Origin: Ptychodera flava
Taxonomy: Eukaryota; Hemichordata; Enteropneusta; Ptychoderidae
Direction: 5' to 3'
Length of the DNA stretch: 64,000 bases
NCBI RefSeq assembly: GCF_041260155.1
Contig: NC_091934.1
Location: forward strand, 40,239,194 to 40,303,193
Under the pieces are notes generated by a model that saw only the letters and a list, made by a program, of their open reading frames with translations, had not been told where the DNA came from and made no database searches. Shown one piece after another: positions 10,930 to 22,060 of this stretch (position 1 is the first letter of the stretch; every line of letters starts with the position of its first letter). The position numbers were made by a program, and so were the translations under genes.

Positions 10930-13900
10930 ATGAGACAAAGAAATCGTTCATTGAGTTTTATGCCGTCATTTAAAATAGGCAGTTGGAACATAAATGGTTT
11001 GTACAAGAAACAGCAAGACGAATGTTTCACTAATTTCATCTCATCCATGGATTTCATCTGTCTACAAGAAACCTGGCTCAATGAAAGTACAAGTGTTAAT
11101 TTGATTAGTAACTTGGATAAGTATGAATTTATTCGGAGTGACAGAAAATTAGTAGGTGTAAGATCGAAACGACAGAGAGGGGGTGTTGCTGTTATGTACA
11201 AAAGTAAGTTTAAAAGATATATAACAGTAGCACAAAGCAATACAAAAGATTTCATATGGTGCAAAATTGACAAAAAGTTATTGAACAGCACCAGTGACGT
11301 ATATATTTGTTGTATTTACATACCACCTGAAAATTCGACAAGTTACAGATACAACAATGTGGATCTGTTCGATATTCTAGAAAAAGATATCATCAAATTT
11401 TCCTCAAGAGGAGATATCATGTTATTGGGCGATTTCAATGCCAGAATAGGTTCGATTAATGATGTGATTGACGAAGTCAATAATCGATATATACCAATTC
11501 CGGATATTTACACAAATGATGATTTCAGGATAAGAAACAATTCCGACATAGCATCAAAATGCAGTGTTAACAAATTCGGCAAGAAATTAATTGAATTGTG
11601 TTTGAACTGTAATCTAATTATTCTAAATGGTCGCACCATAGGGGATACCATGGGAAGATATACATGTTTTACCCCTAATGGATGTAGTGTCGTTGATTTT
11701 GGTATAATATCTAAGCCCATTTATGATTCAGTCCATTATTTCAAAGTCAATAACTTGACAAGTATCTCCGATCATTGCCCCATATCGTTATCGTTTTCTG
11801 TCAACACGCAATGCCTTGACGATATTATAGACAAGCAGAGTAAATTTAGAGAGGAGCTTGACCCTCTACGGCAAGATACATATGGAATAGTCATGCAAAA
11901 CGTACGTTCACCCAATTTTTACAAGCAGAAAATAGCTATATAAACAATATCATATCTGAAAATAATGATAGCGATCCAGATAAAGCGGTGTGTAGCTTTG
12001 AAAAGTTACTTACGTCGCTTACTGATAAATGCGTTAGAAAGATCACCCCTAAACCTAAGAAAAAAAGAATAAAGTACGTAATAATAACTGGTTTGATCAT
12101 AGTTGTTTCAAGCTTCGTGACCAGCTTAAAAACGCATTAAAGTTGCTACAGAAATACCCTAATGACCCTTCGATTCGAGGACGAGCATTTACCCTGAAAA
12201 AACAATGGAAGAAACTCATCAAAAGTAAGAAAAATGACATGAAAAGATTGAAAATATTTAATTTAGAACATTCTAAAGGTAATTCATCACACTTTTGGAA
12301 GTTATTACGCGAAATGAATGAAGATTGTGACAGTAATTCTGCAATTGAGTCTATAACTCCTTCTGATTGGTTAAACCACTTCAAAATGCTGCTTAACAAC
12401 GATTATAATCCAGATATTATTCATTACAACACAAATGAAGCTAACATTATGGAAGAACTTGAGAATCTTGAATCAGATTATGATAAACAAAACGACTTCT
12501 TAAACGGTCCTATTCTAAACCATGAAATTCAACGCGCTATAGGGCAACTCAAATACAATAAATCATCTGCAGAAGATAAATTGTGCAATGAAATGTTTAA
12601 ATGTGGAGGATACTATCTCACAAGTGCTCTTGGAAAACTGTTTAATGTTGTCCTTAATTCTGGAGTAATGCCCAAATCATGGAATACTAGTCTAATTGTC
12701 CCAATATATAAATCAGCTCAAAACAAACCCTTCAAAACAAACCCTTCAAATTATAGAGGAATCGCTATTTCAAGCTGTTTAGGAAAATTATTCACTAGTA
12801 TATTAAATCATAGATTGACAGAATACCTGAATGAAAACAAGAAACTGACTGAACAACAATTTGGCTTTCGGAAAAACTGCCGTACCTCCGATAACATGTT
12901 TATATTACAAACCATTGTCAATAAGTATCTGTATCATAGTGAATGTTCGAATACAAACAAAAGTAAAAAATGTACTAAAATATATGCGTGCTTCATCGAT
13001 TTAAAAAAAGCATTTGACAGTGTTTGGCATGGTGGCCTCTACGTTAAACTCTTGAGAAACAATATAACAGGCAAAATGTATAGTATTATAAAATCCATGT
13101 ATAGCAATATGACGTACAAGATTAAAACTAATGGGGGTCTAACCAAACAATTCCAATCTACCGTAGGGGTAAAACAGGGATGTAACCTAAGTCCAACACT
13201 CTTCAACCTGTTCATTAATGACCTTCCAAACATCTTTGATAATGAAAAGTGTGACCCACCAACCCTTGATAAGACTAGCATCAGCTGTCTTCTCTACGCT
13301 GACGACATCGTCATTCTGTCAAAGTCCAAAAAGGACTACAAAATTGTTTGGACAAATTAGCCATGTACACTACAAAATGGCACTTAACGGTCAACACGGA
13401 TAAATCAAATATTATGATATTTAATAAGTCTAACAGATATTGGATAATCACGTATTCTTATTGGGGGCAAGGAGCTTAAAATAGTTAAACAATTTAACTA
13501 CCTTGGTTTTGTCTTAAGTGCAAATGGAAAATTTAAAACAGGGCAGGAAAATCTGAAGAAAAAGGGTATGAAAGCAGTGTACCTTTTAAAAGAAAAAATC
13601 GGTAGAAATCTAAATGTCCCATTAGCACAATCATTATTTGATAAACTTATCAGACCCATTCTTGTGTATGGTTGTGAGGTATGGGAACACGAGTGTACCT
13701 CCAAATCAGCTATAGAAGACGTTCACCTCAGCTTTTGCCGATTCTTATTGGGAATTTCAAGAAACACATCGAAACTTGCAACATACAGTGAACTTGGTCG
13801 TTATCCCATCGAAATTTTATTCAAAAACAGATGATCAAATACTTTAATAGACTTAATAATAGCGAACACTGTCTGTTAAAGGAAGCATTCCTTGTTAACA

Positions 13901-14380
13901 AAACTCTGAAAAGCAAGTGGTATTGTAAGATTGAGTCAATCTGTACTAATATCGGGGAAATGCAACTTGTTTATTCCGATCACATTATCACTAGGTCTGA
14001 ATCGACCAAAATTTATGGCAAACTTAAAGGCACATACGATGAATTGTGGGAAAGAGAAATCCAAGATGATAAAAGAACGAATAAAGATGCAAAAAATAAA
14101 TTGAGAACATACAGAATATTTAAACAAAGTATCGAGCTTGAAAATTACATTACTACTATCAATAATATGATCTCCGAGACAGTCTTGTCAAATTTAGATT
14201 AAGTAATCATTCATTAAAAATTGAAACAGGACGCCACAATAAAATTCCGGTACATGAAAGAATCTGCGAACTTTGCGATAGTAAATTTGTAGAAGATGAA
14301 CAACATTTCATCATTTCTTGCAAAGTTTACACCAGCCAAAGAAATCTCTTGTTTGCTGCAGCTGCAAAATATAATACCGC
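10930..14380 (+). CDS. LINE B ORF2: endonuclease and reverse transcriptase, broken
   Basis: Endonuclease at about 10960-11810: GSWNINGL, QETWLNES, LLGDFNARIG and SDHCPISLSF. Reverse transcriptase at about 12500-13340: NYRGIAIS, QQFGFRKNCRTSD, DLKKAFDSVWH, VKQGCNLSP and LLYADDIVIL. A connector region follows at 13480-14200 (NYLGFVLSANG, RPILVYGCEVWEH). A zinc-knuckle-like tail comes last at about 14260-14330 (ICELCDSKF...HFIISC). The frame shifts at about 11900-12140, 13350, 13440-13490, 13830 and 14200. All catalytic landmarks including YADD are still present. ATG 10930 and ATG 10960 are the possible starts. Confidence 0.85.
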
Positions 14381-14664
14381 ATTTATGATATGCCTAACAA
14401 ATTTGAATTCATAATGAAAATACTAGCATATCAATTCCTCTAGCACAATACATATCTACATGTATGAAATTGAGAATGGAACGCCTATCAGAAATGTAAT
14501 CATCATTTGATTTGGGTTTTTTTTTGGTTTGAATTTATTTCTTTTCGTATTATTACTTCGAAACACTTTTGGTTTCGTTTGAGTAACTTCCTCTTTTGTT
14601 TTTGTAACCCTTTTCTTCCCTTCAGAGGGAAGTTATGTGTTTAATAATAAACTATACACGCGCA

Positions 14665-15780
14665 TGCCCTCGTGACAACAAACATCTGCATAACTTAGAT
14701 GTCTGCGCCTTCGATGCGAATATGTCACGGTTGTGAAACCATCATTATCACCATCTTCAGGCATTTCCTTAGCAGAGGCCATCTGATCCTGGCTGCTTTC
14801 AGTTGGCAATGTCAATTGTTGCTGCAATGCAGGGTTTTCGTGCTCATTAACACCACATTCGCATACAACCGAAGACATGCTATCACCAGGTGGTTGATCG
14901 CCGTCAGGAGCATCAACAATGGGCAATTTACTCTGAATAGACATGTCGGAATCATCCACGGAGAGATCAGATTTTGGTCTGCCTGATTCTGCCGTCGTAC
15001 ACTTTTCTGGACTTAAACCACACATTTTAGCTTTAAGTTCGCGTATATCGTTAGATGTAGTCAAATAAAGTCTTGACATACTGTCAATGCCCTGTTTTAG
15101 ACTGTCAATGTCTAGCTTCACTTGATTCATCTGTGACAACAGTGTAGACACGTCAATATGATCAAAGTTAACGGGAGGTAATTTTGACAGGTCCTTTGCA
15201 ACAAAACATGGATATTTTCTGGCTCATCTCATGTAAGAGAGTCAATATGTCTTGTACGTTCGACTGGGATTTATTCAGACCCTGTCGACGTTTAAATCGA
15301 TGCGAACTACAATCTCCACACATGTCATATAGTAACCGTTTGGCGGCGTCAATGTCACGAGCATCAAATGCGTCTACTCACAACTTTACGATGACTTCAA
15401 ACGGCAGTATGTCCATTTTGTTCACTGCGAAGCACAGTAGTTCGTTAATTATTATATTACCGTCAGAATGAACCTTCTCATGCTGTGAGCTGGAACTTCT
15501 CAAACCCCGATGCCTGGTCATTGCACTTGGTAACAAAGGGTCGAAACACACGTCAGCACCGCCATTGTTTACTAAGACTTCGTCTTGCACCACTGGATCA
15601 GCATGAAATCGCTTTGTGTTGCATGACGCACACAAATCCAAGTCACCTTGGCACAGAGTAACACCCTGGGATGTACCACAATCTTTACACAGCACCATTG
15701 CGGTTGCAGACGCAAAATAATCGAGAAAATATAGAAGATTGCAGGAGCGAACTGAGCATGTACACGCTCACGCACGCAGC
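14665..15780 (-). mobile_element. LINE A, 5' part: ORF1 N-terminal half
   Basis: Seen on the minus strand: ORF1 starts at ATG 15698 with a compact zinc-binding head (CKDCGTSQ, then LDLCASCNTKRFHADP). An acidic/Ser-rich linker follows. A predicted coiled coil (QVKLDIDSLKQGIDSMSRLY) lies at about 15150-15050, and then a low-complexity region runs to SYADVCC at about 14680. The frame changes between 15378 and 15151. Known: a small zinc finger followed by a coiled coil is common in CR1/L2-type ORF1 proteins. The reading stops where LINE B begins. On the other side of LINE B (8350 downwards) the rest of ORF1 resumes, so the two parts are one element. The 5' leader reaches about 15780. Confidence 0.75.
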
Positions 15781-16581
15781 CTCATGCACTTGCAGTTGAA
15801 TTTGCTTAGTAATCATTCTATAGGAATGCAATTCAGGTGCGTACTAGAACTTTTAGTATTTCTGTAAAATGGGAAGACAGTGTTTTTGAAGCTATGTTTC
15901 CCTTTTTAAATGAAAAATGGCCACCGCCTATTTTCAGGGAATTGAAACATGGCCGCCATAAAGTAAATTTGCTGCTACTGAAAAAAACAAACCTGAGGAA
16001 TATTTAAGAATACTTATTGAACTATCAACTGATCCATAACATGATTTCACATGTAGATGTCATGTTATTTTCTGCTAGTTCCATGATTATTATTTTTTCA
16101 AATTTTGAAACTTAGAAAAGGTCGCGACATGAATGTTTTCACATGACACCCACGATCACCGGAAACAAAACATTTTTCTTTTGGCCTAATACATTCAAAC
16201 GCCTTTTTGGCAGGTATCGTAGGCTGGTAGATGAATACAACGTCTCTCTTCGACAAATGACCGCTGATAGCATCAGTGACATTGGACCTTAGTTGGTGAC
16301 CACTACCTATTTGACTTGCAGATTGATATATGGCAGGTGCTACGTGTAGCACAGGATGCGCTTACTATTTTCGAAACACCTGACACCACTTCTTGACCTC
16401 TTGGCCAGAGGTCCATATATCTTTCTTTCAAAATTTGACTTTGTTGTGTGTACCGGTGCTTTTCTGTCTATTCTGTGCTGTTTTTTGTCTATGTTTATAA
16501 CTAGTGTATTACGAATTTAGACTTAGTGTAATGGATTACTGATTGGTATGATTGCGATTATAACACTTGCCTTTCTTTCAG
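15781..16581. other. Non-coding stretch upstream of acetyltransferase 1
   Basis: No supported gene. It should contain the first exon and promoter of the acetyltransferase gene, or part of its first intron, but no convincing start exon could be picked. A minus-strand frame at 16352-16098 is unrecognised and is not called. The end (16560-16581) is a pyrimidine-rich splice acceptor. Confidence 0.5.
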
Positions 16582-19500
16582 TTCCGATGTCAAAGTTCAC
16601 ATTGCCACAAAAGAAGACATGGAAGCAATAAGCGCCCTTACAGTGGCAGAAGATTGGAACTATTCTGTCGAGTATCTTGAAACGTTACGCCTCTTGGACC
16701 CAGAGGGCTTCTTTGTTGCCAAGAAAGGTGACGAGATTGTTGGTGAGTTCAAGTTTCCAAACAGAACCAAGCTTTAGGGCCACGATTGTTTTTTACCAAA
16801 ATATCAACCAATAGAAAGTCTTCATTCTGTGATGAAAAAAAAACGCTCGTAAACTCAACTGCTTGAAAGACAATAAGGATATTGAGAACCATTTACTTAA
16901 AGCACCTGCTTCCTGCTAACTTCTGTTACTTGTAAAGAGATTTAAATCTGATTTATAGACAGCCATCTCTCATTTTAAGTGGGCTTCATATCTCGTTGAA
17001 GGCTAAGTAACCAAGCTATCAATGCAATTAACACATGTAGGACTTCTAATTACGTTACAGTCAAATACCATACCATATTTGTATATTAAACTGCACTGCA
17101 TGTGTAAACTAGTGAGTACTGCGGAAATAAGTCGGCTTAAGGTTCCAGGACAAGACACTGACCTTTTTAAGCTAACAATTCTCTAGCTGTTAATAAGCTC
17201 AAAACCCCCGTAAATTATATATTTTCGGAAAGCCTAGATATAGAGGTAAATTTTGATTATCATAGTGTCATTATTGTTTACATAACTATCACGTGACAGG
17301 TAATTTGCGTAACCTTTCAAAAATTGGTTTTCCCTGTGTTTTGTTTCAATGCTTTGAGATATGTTGCTGAAATTTGTGTAAGTGCAAACTGTTCTTAGGA
17401 TTTTTCAAAGTTTGTCTCAGAATTTGTTTAAACCTTCGTAAACAATTTTTAGGCCAGAAAAACTTCCAGAGCGGTGAATTTAACGCTTGTTGATTGCTCC
17501 AAAAAAACTAAGCAAGATATAAAAAAATCTGAGACACTCTTTGGAAGAGCGTTGTAACAGCTTGCATTCCAGCAAGTTTGAGTCGGATATTTTGAAGTAT
17601 TGAGACAAAACATAGGGAAAACCGATTTTTGAAAGGTTATGCAAATTGCCTGTCATGTGATAGTTATGTAAACAATGGTGACACTGTGGTTACCAAAATG
17701 TTTTCCTATATCTAGGCTTTCAGAAAATATATAATCAACGGGGGGGGTCTGAGCTTATTAACCACTAGAGAATTGTTAGATTAAAAAGGTCAATTTCTTG
17801 TCTTGCAACCTTAAGTCTCTGTATCTTCATGCAATTGCTATGCTAATTATTCTTTGCAACACCAATATGAAGGGAAGAGGATAGAAATGCACAGACCATA
17901 CCATGCTGTTGTCAACATCAATAATTGCCAAAAAATTAAGTATCTTTTTTACGACGTTATTCTTGTACATGAAATTGGTATAGGTTTACCGATGACCGTA
18001 CCTTTCCCGCCATTCGGGCGAGCTGTAGCCATTTTGATTCTGCTCATGGTAGCCAGCTTTCCTTTCCCAGCTTTTCTTGTCGCTGGCTTTCGTCGAACTG
18101 CTCTTGCCTGCTTTCCACTTGGTGAAGTTTCTAGTCTTAGATTCAAAAGTTGTTGTTCGGCTACCGATGTGTTCATGGTGATGCGATAAACTATTAGTCA
18201 AGTAAATCTACGACATTTACCTTCCAACCCACCACAAATTGCAACAGAATTTTTTTCTTCAGAATACATTTGAGAGAGGTACCCAGATCAATGTACTAAA
18301 AGTTTACTCGAATCTGCCTTGGGAAAATATGTCTAATTTGCATAAATTAAATATGACCGGCAGTCGTCTGACAAAACTGTATTATTGGCTATATGTCACA
18401 TGGTTAACAAGCTATTTCAGTGATTTTAAAGTCTAACATAACTTATTTGGCACAGGGAATCATTTTGGAGGTATAATGTTTAACATAGGAATTTGATAAT
18501 TTTCATAAGTCCAATGTGGCTGCCAAAATTCCTACAGATGACATTCACGGCATACACCAAAACAATCTATTTCAGTGATAAAGGAACATTTTTGGTGGTT
18601 CAATGTTTTACAAAAAATTTATGATCATCTGCATAAATGAAACATTGCTACAAAATTAATGCCCCATTACTTAATATTTTCTAATATGAATAAGGTTCTG
18701 GTATATTTTTAGCACTAGGAATCTATCATTTATTTTTCAAAATATGGAAAATATGCTAAAAACCTTTTTATAGTAAAGACCATTTAACACTGTAAGTCTA
18801 GTTTAATAGGTTTGTTGGGCACCTGAATGTGTTAAAATATTTCATAAATATACTGTATTTTGTGAAGAACGTTTGGGCTTATTTTACAGACTTCCGTATA
18901 TGACTTACAAACACGTGAAAGAAACTAATACATTCAGGTTCTTGCACAGAATGCCATGTCATTCTAGTGCAATATTGAACGGCCTCATTAAACAACAAAG
19001 ACATGCAACAACAAAGACTATTTTACACAGAACTTGACATGAAGTAGACTATACTAAAACTAAAAATAGAACACATCATCAGTGTAAAAGAACGTTAAGC
19101 AAGAAGGCAAGTGGAACAAAAAGTAGTAAACCAAACCAAGTAGGAGAGTCTATTTTTCCACATCAATATAATCCATAAATCAGAACTAAGAGAAGCATAC
19201 AAGCCAGACAGGAAACTGGTATGAACTTAAAAAAAACAACATTAAAGAATCTGTTTCCAAAACAACCAATCATTGCAAAAAAATCAGAAAAATAGACAAT
19301 CACAAGAAATCAAAATCCCAACGAATGTCCTCACTTCGAACAACATGATCATTCTCAATTAAAGCCAAGTTTAAGTGTCATCATATATCGAAGTGTCGTT
19401 TTTCCAGATGTGCATCGCATGTTAGTTTTATGTAAAAGTTAAATGCTGTTGGGATGATTAGATGTTTGAAACAATTTTAAGTCTTCGTTAGGTATGCAGT

Positions 19501-21454
19501 TATAAAATGTTTATTTTGTTTGGTGATAAGGTTGTTATGAATCTGACATCTTCTGCAAGGGTGCTGTTTTAATTTGTGTGTTTTGTGGCATTTTTATAAT
19601 TTTGTCATATTATTCTTTGTTTCTGTGATTTTATTAGCTTTGTTGTGTTTGTGATATTTTGCTATTATGTTTGATGCCTTCCTGCCTATCATCTAGGGGA
19701 ATCTTCTAAAGATAAACTCATCCGTAAAGAGGCGTTCTGTCTAAATCAACAAGTAAACATTTTGTACACGTGTTTTTAACAGTGAACATTACAGTATGGT
19801 ATTAATAACCAATACAAATCACAAATAATGCACCACACATATGAAGCCAATTAATGTTATATTAAGAACGATAATAAATGATTTAGACGACTTACAATGG
19901 TTAACAGGTGTCATATATAGAAGCATTACCAAATAATTGAAATCGCATGACTTTCTATCATATTAATAGTAAAAGCATATCATTTTATAACTAACACGAT
20001 TTGAACTAATTTGGGATAATTGGATGATGAAGTAATATCGATTTAATCTGCACATGTAATCTCCTCTGCTTTTCTTTTTAACTTACATACTTGTTTTTAT
20101 AAGTCATTTGTTATATTGAAACATTCAGCTATAGGGCGCCTAATACTTTTTAGAAATTTGAAAAATATAAACATCAAATTATCCCAAATAAGTTCCCATC
20201 ATGTTAACTTGTTTTAATCTGTTTGTTATGATATATGGAAGTCTTTAAAATCAGCCTAAACGTTCTTTACTAAATAAAGTATATTTATGAAGTATTTTAA
20301 AGGGACAAAGTCGGCCATTTTTCATGAATTTTGTTTGATACGAGATAATATTGTTTGACATGTTGAAAGATACTGAATGAATGGATGACCATGTATATAT
20401 TCGACCCTGGTTTTAGACACGATAAATGAAACTAACGCGAGAATGAATAAATGGTCATGACCATTGATTCATTTTCGCGATGGTTTCATGCAATATTTTG
20501 GTTCATACCGGTATGAAATGGTTTTATTTCTGGCTGAAGTCATCCCTGTGAACACATTTCTGATACTGTGAGTAGACAGAGCTGTATCAATCGTTGACAC
20601 TTAATTCAAAACAAAAAAAATGAGAAAACATATTTAATTCATTTACCACATGCTATTCGACCTTTTAAAGCCTGGAATTGTTTTGTTTTTGGTTTTTTTC
20701 TCTCTTTTATCACTGTGTGCTGTCTTCACCAACAGGTACAGGAATGGCGATTAACATCGACGACGATTTTGCATACTTTGCGATGAGTATAACCAAGAAA
20801 GGTCACAGAAAACAAGGCATTCAACGCAGAATTTTCCAGGAGAGGTTCAAACACGCTGGGGATAGAAATATCGGTATTAACTCTGTTGACGAACGTCGCA
20901 AAGAAGTTAATACTGAAATTGGTTTTAAGCTAATTTCTTACCAAGTATCCTGTGTCCGGGGATTGGTTGATCGAGATGCATTGCCAAGTGTAGGCACGCT
21001 TCCATCATCAAACTTTAAGATTCTTCCGCTAAGCAGTGTGTCTTTTGATAGCCTTATCAATTATGACGCAAACGTTGTAACATTTAATAGGGCAAATTTC
21101 CTTAAATTGTGGTGCAAGACTTCTGGAAGTGTTACTTATGTGTCGGTCAATGAAAGAGACGAAATTGTTGGTTATATAAACGCCCGTTCAATCATTGGCG
21201 AGACTTCTGTACTACCACTTATCGCCGACAAAGCAGAAATAGCAGAATCATTGTTCCTCACCCTTATTCATCACCTGCCTGATAATACACTCGTAAAGTT
21301 ACACACCGTCTTAACAAACCTTGCTGCGGTTGAGTTGGCAAAAAAGTTTAACATCCAAGAATTATTATATACAATCACCTGTCAATTCAACAAAAACATA
21401 ATACCTGTAAAGCTTGACAAAGTATTTTCAGCATTATCGCCAGAAACGCTTTAA
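16582..21454 (+). CDS. GNAT acetyltransferase, YitH/holothin-acyltransferase-like, paralog 1 (first exon not found)
   Basis: Two exons are visible: 16582-16742 (161 nt) and 20736-21454 (719 nt, stop at the end). The acceptor is TTCTTTCAG, the donor G|GTGAGT and the second acceptor CAACAG|GT. The join is phase 1 and gives ...GDEIVG-TGMAINI..., which restores the GNAT beta3/beta4 region. The N-terminal GNAT half has the acetyl-CoA loop region SITKKGHRKQGIQRRI. The C-terminal half (SVSFDSL, GYINAR, LAAVELAKKFNIQE) fits the second domain of YitH-type acetyltransferases. The exon starts in mid-codon, so a short upstream exon with the ATG is missing. The usual RxxGxG/A loop reads RKQGIQ. AATAAA lies at 21732. 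The substrate cannot be inferred. The 4 kb intron holds two TTAA-flanked elements and a MITE. Confidence 0.85.
17141..17810. mobile_element. 670 bp foldback MITE with TTAA target site
   Basis: Seen: TTAA at 17137-17140 and 17811-17814 flanks ends GGTTCCAGGACAAGACACTG and (complement of the right end) GGTTGCAAGACAAGAAATTG. The two halves are inverted copies over roughly 250 bp each (for example TTTACATAACTATCACGTGA against its complement), with a central region of about 170 bp. It lies in intron 1 of acetyltransferase 1. Known: a TTAA duplication is produced by piggyBac- and Kolobok-type transposases. Inference: non-autonomous member of one of these. Confidence 0.85.
17815..18835. other. Intron sequence, nothing assigned
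   Basis: AT-rich intron of acetyltransferase 1. A patch at 17980-18190 is clearly less AT-rich and has open frames on both strands (for example KWKAGKSSSTKASDKKSW on minus), but no family was recognised. Confidence 0.5.
18836..20296. mobile_element. 1.46 kb inverted-repeat element with TTAA ends
   Basis: Seen: TTAA at 18832-18835 and 20297-20300. The end sequences AATATTTCATAAATATACTG (left) and AATACTTCATAAATATACTT (complement of right) continue as an inverted repeat of about 75 bp (shared AAGAACGTTT and ACTTCC). There is no open frame inside. A MITE with its own 4 bp duplication (19993-20205) is nested in it. Lies in intron 1 of acetyltransferase 1. Confidence 0.75.
19993..20205. mobile_element. 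AACACGATT MITE, copy 1
   Basis: Ends AACACGATTTGAACTAATTT and (complement) AACATGATGGGAACTTATTT. A perfect 4 bp duplication AACT lies at 19989-19992 and 20206-20209. Same family as 32246-32665, 32442-32653, 49265-49475 and 57811-58503. Confidence 0.9.
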
Positions 21455-21857
21455 AGATTATAATTTGAAATTCTTTCTTTCTAAGGTTGTTTTCCATATT
21501 TCACATGTTGTTGAACGGTTTTATGTATTTTGATCAAAAGGCCAAAAGGCATGGTACTATCACGTATAGCTATGAACATGTATGCCTATGCATATTAGAG
21601 TGCCCTCTTGATAATTTGTTTCTGATAATCTTCTCTATTTTTAAAGTGATATGTAATCCGATTCAGCTGGAGGATTTTAACTTTACGCTAACTTGTAATC
21701 TTTGCGAATAATAGATATCTTTTGTCACGGTAATAAACTTAATTGACCACATGATTAGATTATACAGGGCATATTCTTCGTGAAACTGTAACTCACATTG
21801 TGTTTCTATGTAAGATCTTTTTTTGGAAGTTGATTAACAAGCGGATGAATCTCTTGC

Positions 21858-21912
<55 letters not shown>

Positions 21913-21965
21913 CACAATACACAAACACATGTGTGTATCTGTGCCTGTGTGTGTGTGTGTGTGTG

Positions 21966-21997
<32 letters not shown>

Positions 21998-22053
21998 TTG
22001 TGGAAGGGATGTGCACCTTTTGAAGTGCACCTCCGAGCAACATGATTGTGACT
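21455..22053. repeat. 3' flank of acetyltransferase 1 with (TA)n and (TG)n
   Basis: Contains the AATAAA poly(A) signal at 21732-21737. A (TA)n tract follows at 21861-21907, and a (TG)n tract at about 21946-21996. No gene. Confidence 0.9.
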
Positions 22054-22060
22054 GGGCACT

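Larger units (their letters stand above)
8375..14665 (+). mobile_element. LINE B, near full-length, inserted into LINE A
   Basis: Seen: a plus-strand two-ORF LINE of about 6.3 kb. It has a 5' leader (8375-8509), ORF1 (8510-10574), a spacer, ORF2 (10930 to about 14380) and a 3' tail ending near a TAATAATAA run (about 14640-14650). LINE A ORF1 sequence ends at both edges in opposite halves, so this copy landed inside LINE A. The exact edges are uncertain by about 20 bp, and no clean target-site duplication was seen. Several frame breaks are present, but nearly all domains remain readable, which suggests a fairly young copy. Clade: CR1/L2/I-like from the esterase-type ORF1 and AP endonuclease; a tree would be needed to place it. 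Confidence 0.85.

Noticed and set aside
16098-16352. 84-codon minus-strand frame before acetyltransferase 1
   Set aside because: No recognised family; no splice or promoter evidence.
17949-18201. Lys/Ser-rich minus-strand frame in a less AT-rich patch
   Set aside because: Looks somewhat like a retroelement gag or ORF1 tail, but no domain or neighbour supports it.
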